Below are positions 23,518 through 32,271 of a DNA stretch of 64,000 bases, one piece after another. The notes beneath the pieces were generated by a model that saw only the letters and a list, made by a program, of their open reading frames with translations, was not told the DNA's origin and did not search any database. The first letter of the stretch is position 1. Every line of letters begins with the position of its first letter. The position numbers and the translations under genes are program-made. The stretch covers positions 434,001-498,000 of the forward strand of contig JAOVFP010000010.1 of NCBI GenBank assembly GCA_025738555.1, written 5' to 3'. This stretch comes from Cyathus striatus. Lineage: Eukaryota > Basidiomycota > Agaricomycetes > Agaricales > Nidulariaceae.

Positions 23518-25030
23518 ATGAACACCCCCCGCACACAATCCCTCACCTCTGCGTTTACTGGCGCCCCAGATGCACTTGTAGACCTAGTAACCTGGAATTA
23601 ACTCCGGGAAAGCCATATTAGAAATGAAGCCGATAACAGACAAGCTATCGAGCACATGTTCAACGGTGGATTTGGCCAGAATATGGAGCTCATACTCACG
23701 TTTATACGATACAACACGCGCCGTCTTGTCGACTACCAGCGCATACTTTCAGGGTATATCAACCAGACTTCTTTGAACCAAACTGGATAAGATCTCCGAG
23801 TTCAGTGAGGAGGAGGCACATGCTGGAGAGGTTGGTGAGGGCGAGGATTGTGGACCCTGAAGCTGAGGCGGATAGGATATATTGCAGCGAGCTTACCCTT
23901 GATGCGATGGACAAGGAGCAAGGAATGCATTTCATAAACCTTGTGAAGAGGTATATTGCACCTGATGCCTGGAAGCTGACGATGGAGACGACACTGTCTT
24001 ACCCGCATCCACTATGGGCTGACGAGATGAAAAGGGAACGCGGTTTGTACAACTAAACAGAGACTTATACTTATGTGAGTACCTGCCTTCGTCCTGCGTT
24101 CTACACTGCTGAAGCAGACACGCATCCACAGGCACACTCATATCGGGAACATATGGAACTAGCAGGAAGGTACCTCGTCTGCCTCCTACGATCCTGACCA
24201 AACCACGTAGCGCGGACCGGCGCATAATAAACACGCATATTTAGGATACAATTCAGAGGCTCAGTCACATTATGGACGAGGACAAGCTCAAACAAGTCAA
24301 CCGGCAGTGGAAAGCAAGTGTTAATGCAACTACTCGCGAGTGTGAATACTACTGCAAGATCGAGGAGCCGAAGGACCCCCCCAAGCGGTGCCAGAGGTGT
24401 TTAGTGAACGTTCAGCGAAGGGTATACTATTGCTCATCGTCAGTTATTTCTTGTCTCCTGCGTATCACCGTCTGAATTCTTTGCAGAGAATGTCAAAGGA
24501 ATGATTCGCCAGTACACAAGAAGATTTGCGGAAAACCACTTACAGTTGAGACTGTGAATGAAATCTCTGTTCCTGCTTTCCAAGATCGCGCCGTCCCACC
24601 TGGTTATCCGACTCGGTTTGGACCTCCAAACGCTGGAGTTATACGTTCTCCTGTACTAAAGAATCAAATCTGTTGCCTCAACCACCCTTCCAATGCATAC
24701 GTTGATTATATTCTCTTCTCACCCTCCGGCAAGGTTTACAATACTATTATCTGGAATGACGTGATCCTAAAAACGATCTTTGAAGATGCTCGCCATGCAG
24801 CTTTCATTTTGGGTAAAAAACCCTTTATTGTCCGTCTTGCACAGCACCTTATCCGTCGTGGGATAAGTATGACTAGAGCGAAAGACCTGACGGAAAACGA
24901 TATTCAGGATCAACTTCAAGCCGAATTTCCGTCTTGCCCTCTTTCTACGCAGCTCGTAAGACATGATCAGACTACCCCGACAGGTCAAACTGCACTTGAA
25001 TACGAAGGATCGTTAGTTCCAGCAGCCTGA
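23518..25030 (+). pseudogene. MYND-type zinc finger protein (paralogue 3, decayed)
   Basis: The copy begins at an ATG at 23518 but has an in-frame TAA at 23599 inside the conserved WxxYW region, a frame change near 23790 (before RRRHMLERLVRARIVDPE) and another near 24040, where the segment VQLNRDLYLC lies in a different frame with codons missing before it. The second exon (about 24272-24441) and third exon (about 24487-25030) are still open: CEYYC, CQRC, YYCSSEC, H and C of the finger are present, but the usual tryptophan (DW in the other copies) is replaced (NDSPVHKKIC). The C-terminal domain matches paralogue 1 (DYILFSPSG, LTENDIQDQL). Probably a pseudogene with a still-translatable 3' half. 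Confidence 0.75.
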
Positions 25031-25303
25031 GAAACAGAAAAGGCGAATGGGAAGCGAGCGTCAAAGAAGAAATAGTGCGGATTTGTGAATGGGAAAGGAT
25101 GAAAGGTCATTGAATGTGAAGGAACGGTTATGAGTTACGTGTTAATATCCTATGTCTTAGTGGCTAATGTAAATTTCAGTCTACCTTTGTTTCTTGAGAT
25201 AGACGACCAGCTTAAAATGAGCAGCGGTTGGCCGCTCTAGGCATTCAAACATTGCTCTCATTTCCTCGCTCTCACCACTTCTCAAATATGCCACCCCCCC
25301 CTC

Positions 25304-25743
25304 ATGGACGACGTTCTGCAGACTATATTTTGCTCAAATGCACTATCTTCCGGAGACAGGCTCAACATTTCTTGCACTTTTAAACATTTCAAAGAAATAG
25401 CTCGCAGGTCCCTCCCCTCTGAAATTATTTGGTCAGATAAGAGGGGCGTGAGAAGCACGCTAAATGCATGGAAGAAATTGTACGCTAACAACATGAATCT
25501 TACTGAGACATTGGTTATTGATATTCCTGCCGCTGAAACAATGATGAGGAGAAAGCTTCTCCCTTCTCAGAATGGAAAGCAGGTAAGCATGCTCTCCACT
25601 ATGGTGAATTCTGATGTATTTGATATATGATAACTGATCATGTGTACTAGTCAACTGTGGTTCGGATAGAACAATTCTTGACTCTACTCTCGGGATTGAG
25701 TACTATTAAAGCTTATTACAGTGCCCATTTCTCTTGGTGAAAC
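25304..25743 (+). pseudogene. 5' part of F-box/LRR-like gene split by retrotransposon
   Basis: An ATG at 25304 opens a 93-codon exon (25304-25582) with an F-box-like pattern: DVLQTIFCSNALSSGDRLN, then SCTFKHFKEIARRSLPSEII. A phase-0 intron (25583-25650) leads to a second exon with FLTLLSGLSTIKAYYS. The reading frame reaches a GT donor at 25737 and a TGA right after; the GAAAC target site of the retrotransposon (25739-25743) lies in this splice-site region. F-box proteins link substrates to SCF ubiquitin ligases. The gene can no longer be transcribed normally across the 8.9 kb insertion. Confidence 0.55.
25739..25743. other. Left target site duplication GAAAC
   Basis: Five bases identical to 34668-34672, immediately outside the LTRs, as expected of Ty3/gypsy integration. 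Confidence 0.85.
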
Positions 25744-26406
25744 TGTCATATCCCGTATCGCCTACCTCCGGACCCCTATGCTCTTACTCCGCCTTTCCCT
25801 TTGTTTACTCCGGACTTTGATTATGCTCTTAATATTACATATTGATTACTGTACATAGATTACTCTCGTTTCCTTTCTTCCATTCTACTGAGCTATCCCC
25901 TCAGTATTGTAGTATACATCTCATAGTGAGTCACTTATCATTCTTAAGTGCGCCACTATCAGTTTTACTTTACACCGCCATATGCGCTCACTTCTCCGAC
26001 ACGTTTTATTATGTTTAATTAGTTATAGTCTTCATTCTACGTATGCCTACCCTGACCGTACTTCTCTGCTGGCCTTGGCCAGCGGCCTTTACTTACTCTG
26101 AGTCTCTAGTATTTAAGTAGTACTCGATTTGTACTTAGACTTCAGTTTCGTATTGAACTACGTCCTCACCCTTTTGTCTGACTTGAGTTACACCTCTCGT
26201 CTTCCATCTCTCGTCTTCTCCGAAGGGCTTGCCCTTACCTCGAAATCCAGGACCGGGAATCCCAGGGGCGCAGCACATAAGCTGAAGCCGAAGTCCTACC
26301 CCCTGAGTTATCGTTCTCCACTTTCGTCTTACACTCACCCCTCGCTTCTCCGCAGTCACTCTCTCATACTCCACCGCCAAGTCAGGCTAGGGGCATGGTC
26401 GTGACA
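25744..26406 (+). repeat. 5' LTR
   Basis: 663 bp, TG...CA ends, same length as the 3' LTR with about 17 transitions between them. It holds a TATTTAAG TATA-like box near 26110. Confidence 0.93.
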
Positions 26407-26460
26407 GTATATGAAACTACCACCTTGGATTCCTCTTCTCATAATGCCTTTCTTTCTCTC

Positions 26461-28227
26461 ATGGCTACCCGCACGCAGACTCAGACTGCACATGCTAGGA
26501 GCCATGAACAGCAGCAAAACGATGTGTGCCGTAGCAATCGTCTAGCTGCTCAGCAAACCCGTGAAAGTAACACCGCTAACACGCCTCGTCATGTTGACTC
26601 TGCTCCGCCTCTCTCTCGGCGGAATGCCCCACCCTCAGCTAGTGCTCTCGTCTCTGGAGGAATTACCTCCACTCATTGTGCAGCTCGTGAACTTCAGCCG
26701 GTTCACAGCAATCAACTGCATGCACCACGCCCAATACCATTGAGCGTTCCTTACGACCCCACTCTCATCCCCAACGCATCCATCGAACCGGTGGATACTC
26801 AGATTTCTCCGGAAGGTGCAGCTGCACGCCAGCAGCAAGCATCCACAGCCACTTCGCCACCTGCCCAACAGCCTGTAGCCTCAGGCAGTGGAGGACATCC
26901 TCCACCCCCACCTCCTTCTGGTGGTAATTCTGCTGGAGTTGGAAACAACAACCCTCCAGACAATAATGGAGACGGTGGTGACCAACCCGGAGATGATGGT
27001 GACGACGGTGATGGATCCGGAGATGATGGCAACAAGCCAGGAGATAATGATAATGAGCCAGGGGATGATGATGAGCAGGCAGGTGCCGGTGGCAATGGTC
27101 CTGGCAGACCAAATGGCCCTGGAGATCCTCCCTCTGATCCCTCTGAGCCTCCTTCTAGGCCTCCCTCAAGGGATAACTATCGCGACCCTCGTCGCCCAAC
27201 TGCAAGGCCCCATTACAATTTCACCCGGGATGAAATCCTGGAAATGGTGGCCTCAGTGGCGGGTTATTTTGCCCTGCCACCACCACCTCCACCACCTCCT
27301 CCTCCCGTTCGGGAGAAGAAGGTTAACCAGCCGGACAACTTCGACGGCTCTAACACTCTTAAACTGGAGCCCTTCATTACGCAAGTCCGCTTGGTTTTCC
27401 GGAACAACTCTCAGTTGTACCCGGACGATGCCTCTAAAGTCAACTACGCGTTGACTTTCCTCCGTGGCTCTGCCAGCAATTTGTTTGCCACTCATCTCGA
27501 TGATGATGCATACGAGCCGTGGATGGATTCATGGGGCTACTTTATTCAGCTCCTCCATACTCATTTTGGCCATACCAACCCTGTTGGTGAGGCTGAAATT
27601 CGCATTTTCTCCCTCCACATGGAGGATAATCAGCGGCTCACGACTTATGAAATAAAGTTCAACGAATATGCCGCACTCTTGCCTTGGGACGATGCTGCCC
27701 TCAACTTGGCATACTACCGTGGCCTTTGTCCTCGTTTGAAGGACGCTCTCTCTCATCGAGAGCAAGGCCGGCCTACCACCCTTGCCGGGACTAAGAAGGT
27801 AGCCCAGGGCTACGATCAGAGGCATTGGGAGCGCAACACCGAGCGTAACATTGAGGAGAAGCCCAAGGGCAATCAGAATTCGAAGTCAACTTCGAATTCT
27901 TCCTCCTCCTCCAAGACTACAGCCTCCTCTACCTCCTCCTCCGCCTCTTCTACCTCCGCTTCGTCCTCAGGGAAACCCAAGAACAAGCAAAAGCAGAACC
28001 AGTCCAAGGCGCCAGACTTGACTGGGAAGCTTGGTTCTGACGGGAAACTCACCCCAGAGGAACGTAAACGTCGCCTGGACCAGAAGCTTTGCCTATTCTG
28101 TGGCAACGCCGGTCATCAGGCCAAGGACTGTCGAAAGGCAGCCTCTGCCGCCAAAGCCCGTGCGGCCACTGCCACCTCTACCAAGGCAACTCCCTCGGCG
28201 AACTCAGCTGAGAGTTCGAAAAAATAG
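26461..28227 (+). CDS. gag: Gag polyprotein of the Ty3/gypsy element
   Basis: A 588-residue frame starting at the first ATG after the 5' LTR (MATRTQTQTAHARS). The N-terminal third is low-complexity with Pro, Gly, Asp and Asn runs encoded by GGTGATGG-type repeats. The retrotransposon Gag core follows (VREKKVNQPDNFDGSNTLKL, then LRGSASNLFATHL and ENQRLTTYEIKFNEYAALL). After a serine-rich linker the nucleic-acid-binding zinc knuckle is complete: CLFCGNAGHQAKDC near residue 540. Gag forms the virus-like particle and packages element RNA. The frame ends TCG AAA AAA TAG, overlapping the pol frame by 16 nt. Confidence 0.92.
   Translation: MATRTQTQTAHARSHEQQQNDVCRSNRLAAQQTRESNTANTPRHVDSAPPLSRRNAPPSASALVSGGITSTHCAARELQPVHSNQLHAPRPIPLSVPYDPTLIPNASIEPVDTQISPEGAAARQQQASTATSPPAQQPVASGSGGHPPPPPPSGGNSAGVGNNNPPDNNGDGGDQPGDDGDDGDGSGDDGNKPGDNDNEPGDDDEQAGAGGNGPGRPNGPGDPPSDPSEPPSRPPSRDNYRDPRRPTARPHYNFTRDEILEMVASVAGYFALPPPPPPPPPPVREKKVNQPDNFDGSNTLKLEPFITQVRLVFRNNSQLYPDDASKVNYALTFLRGSASNLFATHLDDDAYEPWMDSWGYFIQLLHTHFGHTNPVGEAEIRIFSLHMEDNQRLTTYEIKFNEYAALLPWDDAALNLAYYRGLCPRLKDALSHREQGRPTTLAGTKKVAQGYDQRHWERNTERNIEEKPKGNQNSKSTSNSSSSSKTTASSTSSSASSTSASSSGKPKNKQKQNQSKAPDLTGKLGSDGKLTPEERKRRLDQKLCLFCGNAGHQAKDCRKAASAAKARAATATSTKATPSANSAESSKK
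28212..28227 (+). promoter_or_regulatory. Putative -1 ribosomal frameshift site, gag to pol
   Basis: The pol frame (-1 relative to gag) opens after a TGA at 28209-28211 and gag ends with TAG at 28225-28227. The only overlap is this 16 nt window, which contains GAAAAAA. Slippage on the A-run would give a Gag-Pol fusion. Pol has no ATG until 28374. Confidence 0.5.
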
Positions 28228-28373
28228 AGAGCGGCTCCAGTGACTCCGCACAGGCTGAGGGCCGCGTTAATCTCTCCTGTGCACCTAAGGAGATAAGACT
28301 AAACGCATCCACTCTTTATGATCCCCAAGCTGTACATATTCCATTGACTTCGTTTTCTCCAGCTGCGCTGGAT

Positions 28374-31300
28374 ATGCCTCTTTCCTTCCTTTTGCTCATC
28401 GATTCTGGTTCAACCCACTGTTTTGCTGACTCGTCGTTTGTGAGGGAGCACAACCTCCCTACAACTCCAGTCCCTCCCATTGCACTGAAACTTTTTGGTG
28501 GTACCTCTAACTCCATACTTACAGAGAGTATATTATTATCTGTAACGTTTCCTACTGGTGAATGCATGGATATTTCATTCTATGTAACTCCGCTCAATTC
28601 TTCCTGCTCTGTGGTATTAGGATTTAACTGGCTCTCCCAACACAATCCATTGATTGACTGGACTGAGAGACGTATACTTGGCTTCCAAACCCCAGTCCTA
28701 GGAGAATCTTCTCCGTCTTTGTCAACACCTGCACTGAAGGCATCTGCCTCCTTGCAAACCCCTCCATCACCAGCTTCGTCTTTGTTTCCTCCGTCGGACA
28801 ACAGTCCACCTCCTAGTATCTCGCTCATTAACGCTGCAGCTTTTCTCCGGGCTAGTAAGCTCGCAGGCTCGCAGATGTTTAGGATACAAGTTGGTGCCGT
28901 AGTTTCAGCTTCTGCCGCTGCCATGGCTGCAGAAGCCGTGGACCTTTCTAGTATTCCTCCAGAATACCACGAGTTCACTGACGTCTTCAGCAAAACACGA
29001 GCAGACACTCTTGCTCCGCATCGCCCTTACGATCTCCGGATCAACTTGGAGGAAGGTACGTCTCCTCCAGTCGGTACTGTATATTCACTCTCGCAGTCCG
29101 AGTTGGCCTCTCTACGAGAGTTCATCGACGAACATCTCCGGATTGGCTTCATCCGTCCTTCTCGTTCTCCACACGGAGCACCAGTGCTCTTTGTCCGGAA
29201 GAAAGATGGATCCCTTCGACTCTGTGTCGATTTCCGTGGGCTTAATGCAATCTCCAAAAAGGATCGATATCCCCTTCCCCTTATTTCCGACCTCCTTGAC
29301 TCTCCTCGCAAGGCTAGAATCTACACCAAGATCGATCTCCGCCACGCTTACCACTTAGTCCGCATCGCTGATGGAGATGAGTGGAAGACCGCTTTTCGCA
29401 CTCGCTATGGCTTGTTTGAATGGCTAGTTATGCTGTTTGGACTCACCAATGCACCTGCGGCTTTCCAATGTTTCATGAATGACATCTTCAAGGACATGCT
29501 CGATGTGTGCGTTACAGTCTACCTCGACGATATACTAATCTACTCTGATAGTCTCGAGGAGCACAAACGGCACGTTAAAGAAGTCCTCAAGCGTTTATGC
29601 CAACATGGGCTCTATGCCCGGGCGGATAAGTGTGAATTCCACACTGAATCTGTTGAGTACTTAGGTTACGTCCTTTCTCTGGGCAGCCTCACTATGTCCC
29701 AGGATAAAGTCCAAACCATTAGGGATTGGCCCGAGCCTAAGAAGGTTAAAGATGTTCAGTCTTTCCTTGGGTTCGCCAACTTCTATAGGCGCTTTATCCA
29801 GCACTACTCCGACATTGTAGTGCCTCTCACTCGTCTTACCCGCAAGGGCTTGAAGTGGGACTTTTCTCCGGCTTGCCGTTCGGCATTCGAGAAACTTAAG
29901 GACGCCTTCACTACAGCCCCTGTACTCACTCATTGGGTCCCTGACGCCCAGATCATTGTAGAGACTGACGCCTCCGATTATGCTCTCGGAGCAATCCTCT
30001 CGATTGTTGCTGACAATGGCGATATTCACCCCATTGCATTCCATTTCCGTACCTTCACCGCTCCTGAACTGAATTATGACACCCATGACAAGGAACTCCT
30101 GGCTATCTTTGAAGCTTTTTGTGTCTGGCGACACTACTTGGAAGGTTCTGGTACTCCAGTTGATGTGGTTACTGACCATAAAAACTTAGAGTATTTCTCC
30201 ACCACCAAGATTCTCACTCGCCGTCAGGCTCGTTGGTCAGAGTACCTGTCTCAGTTCAATCTAGTTATTCATTTCCGCCCAGGGAAACTTGGTGCGAAAC
30301 CTGACGCTTTAACTAGACGATGGGACGTCTACCCTAAAGGGGGGAATAATGACTATGCCAAAGTCAATCCGCACAATTTTCGCCCTGTTTTTACCCAAGA
30401 ACAGCTCATCGCCTCTATCCGTGCCACCACACTCCTTCATCCTGTTCTCCGTGCCAGCATCATTATGGATGTTGAGCAACTCCACCGCGACATCCTCACT
30501 GCCCAACCCCTAGACACTGTCGCATCTATCCACCTTCGCAATCCCACTAATCGTTGGTCTGTCAGTTCAGATGGCTTACTCCGCCTCGACAACCGGATTT
30601 ATGTCCCAGACGATGATTCTCTCCGCCTTCATGTTGTCCAGTACAAACATGACCATTTACTCGCCAGACATCCTGGTCAAAACAAGACCTTGGATAATAT
30701 TCGACAGGAATATACTTGGCCTGGACTCCGTACTTATGTCAAGGACTATTGTAAGTCTTGCACCATCTGCTTACAGTCTAAACCACAGCGTCACTGTCCC
30801 TACAGTACCTTGAAGCAACTCCCTATTCCGGAGCGCCCATGGAACTCTATATCTATGGACTTCATTGAAACGCTTCCCATCTCTGGATTTGATAAGTACA
30901 ATTCAATCCTAGTTATTGTTGACTGCCTTAGCAAGCAAGCTATCTTCATCCCTTGTCATAACACCATCACTTCCGCCCAGCTAGCTAAGCTCTTTGTCAT
31001 GCATGTATTCTCTAAGTACGGTGTTCCCAGCCACATTACCTCCAATCGTGGTTTGGAGTTTGTCTCCCACTTCTTCCGGTCTCTTGGTAAGGTTCTCGAC
31101 ATTAACCTACACTTTACCTCCGGATACCATCCAGAAGGCGACGGACAAACTGAACACATTAACCAAGTCTTAGAACAGTACCTCCGCATTTACTGCAATT
31201 ACCAGCAGGACAACTGGGCTGATCTCCTTCCCATTGCTGAGTTCGCGTATAACAATACACCGAGCTCGACCACTAATACGACTCCTTTCTTCGCCAATAA

Positions 31301-31946
31301 GGGTTATCATCCACAGATTACAGTCTACCCTGAACGTGACGTTACCTCCGTTCATGCTAGGGACTACGCCGTGGACCTCCAGGAACTTCATGAAAACCTC
31401 AAGGCCGAAATAGCACTTGCTCAGAAGCGCTATCAGGTCGGAGCAGACAACTGTCGCTTGCCTGCCCCAGAGTTCAAAGTTGGAACTAAAGCTTTCGTCT
31501 GTGCTAAGTTCTTTAACACCACTCGCCCTTCCAAGAAATTGGCTGAAAAGTATTACGGTCCCTTCGAGATCATTGCCGAAACTGGTACCCACTCCCGCAC
31601 CCTTAGACTCCCTTCCAATTTCCGAGCTGTACACCCTGTATTCCATGTCTCTATGCTCGAGCCCGCAGTTGAAAACACTATCCCTGGTCGAGAGATACCT
31701 CCGCCTCCCCCTGTGGAAATCGACAGAGATATCGAGTTCGAGATCAGTGAGATCTGCGACTCCAAGCTAGACCGCTGGTTCAAGAAATGTCCTCTTCGTT
31801 ACTTAGTCCGATGGACTGGTTATGAAGGAACCGACGAAGAACTCACTTGGTTGGCTGCCACCGAAGTAGAACATGCTACAGAGCTCATAGAGGAATTTCA
31901 CACTCGTTATCCCGATAAGCCCAATCCTTCTACTCCTGTTACATAG
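28374..31946 (+). CDS. pol: Pol polyprotein: protease, RT, RNase H, integrase, chromodomain
   Basis: The frame is open from 28212 in the -1 phase of gag; the first ATG is 28374, giving 1190 residues. Domains in order: aspartic protease LIDSGSTHCF (Asp codon at 28401); reverse transcriptase with LCVDFRGLN, LFGLTNAPAAFQ and the active-site YLDD at 29520-29531; RNase H (ETDASDYALGA, TDHKNL); integrase zinc region (H...HPG, CKSCTIC) and catalytic core; chromodomain near 31740-31910 (RYLVRWTGYEG, ELTWL). The integrase core has the first Asp (30858) and the Glu (31152), but the second Asp is Asn (TSNRG, codon 31044-31046). RT shows Leu where MPFG is usual. The protein should make cDNA but probably cannot integrate it by itself. 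It is most likely made as a Gag-Pol fusion. Confidence 0.93.
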   Translation: MPLSFLLLIDSGSTHCFADSSFVREHNLPTTPVPPIALKLFGGTSNSILTESILLSVTFPTGECMDISFYVTPLNSSCSVVLGFNWLSQHNPLIDWTERRILGFQTPVLGESSPSLSTPALKASASLQTPPSPASSLFPPSDNSPPPSISLINAAAFLRASKLAGSQMFRIQVGAVVSASAAAMAAEAVDLSSIPPEYHEFTDVFSKTRADTLAPHRPYDLRINLEEGTSPPVGTVYSLSQSELASLREFIDEHLRIGFIRPSRSPHGAPVLFVRKKDGSLRLCVDFRGLNAISKKDRYPLPLISDLLDSPRKARIYTKIDLRHAYHLVRIADGDEWKTAFRTRYGLFEWLVMLFGLTNAPAAFQCFMNDIFKDMLDVCVTVYLDDILIYSDSLEEHKRHVKEVLKRLCQHGLYARADKCEFHTESVEYLGYVLSLGSLTMSQDKVQTIRDWPEPKKVKDVQSFLGFANFYRRFIQHYSDIVVPLTRLTRKGLKWDFSPACRSAFEKLKDAFTTAPVLTHWVPDAQIIVETDASDYALGAILSIVADNGDIHPIAFHFRTFTAPELNYDTHDKELLAIFEAFCVWRHYLEGSGTPVDVVTDHKNLEYFSTTKILTRRQARWSEYLSQFNLVIHFRPGKLGAKPDALTRRWDVYPKGGNNDYAKVNPHNFRPVFTQEQLIASIRATTLLHPVLRASIIMDVEQLHRDILTAQPLDTVASIHLRNPTNRWSVSSDGLLRLDNRIYVPDDDSLRLHVVQYKHDHLLARHPGQNKTLDNIRQEYTWPGLRTYVKDYCKSCTICLQSKPQRHCPYSTLKQLPIPERPWNSISMDFIETLPISGFDKYNSILVIVDCLSKQAIFIPCHNTITSAQLAKLFVMHVFSKYGVPSHITSNRGLEFVSHFFRSLGKVLDINLHFTSGYHPEGDGQTEHINQVLEQYLRIYCNYQQDNWADLLPIAEFAYNNTPSSTTNTTPFFANKGYHPQITVYPERDVTSVHARDYAVDLQELHENLKAEIALAQKRYQVGADNCRLPAPEFKVGTKAFVCAKFFNTTRPSKKLAEKYYGPFEIIAETGTHSRTLRLPSNFRAVHPVFHVSMLEPAVENTIPGREIPPPPPVEIDRDIEFEISEICDSKLDRWFKKCPLRYLVRWTGYEGTDEELTWLAATEVEHATELIEEFHTRYPDKPNPSTPVT

Positions 31947-32271
31947 ACTTTCTCCGCTCATATCTTCGTTTCTCCGCTATAGTTTATTGTATATCCGTAT
32001 CTGTCTTCTTGACCAAAGGTTGAAGATTGATGCTTCTCTGGACACCGCTTGCATGATGACCACTACGTTTAATAAGCATAGCTGATTCGTCACTTTGCAT
32101 ACTTAACAAGGTGGGCTGAGAGTGGAAGTACGGAGTTGTATTGGTTTTCTCCTAAGGTGTTTCTCTTTACTCCGTCTTACTGTTTACTCTTACTTTTCGT
32201 TCTCCTCGCTCCAAAAAATCATTAAAGTCAACAAAAACAAGTATATACATTTTTTCTCCGCCTACTGTACA
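31947..32271. other. Spacer between pol and the antisense gene
   Basis: Inside the element, with no gene. It must hold the 3' ends of two convergent transcripts. Confidence 0.5.

Noticed and set aside
26765..31783. Long minus-strand frames inside gag and pol
   Set aside because: Shadows of the gag and pol coding frames. Only the frame between pol and the 3' LTR has independent support.
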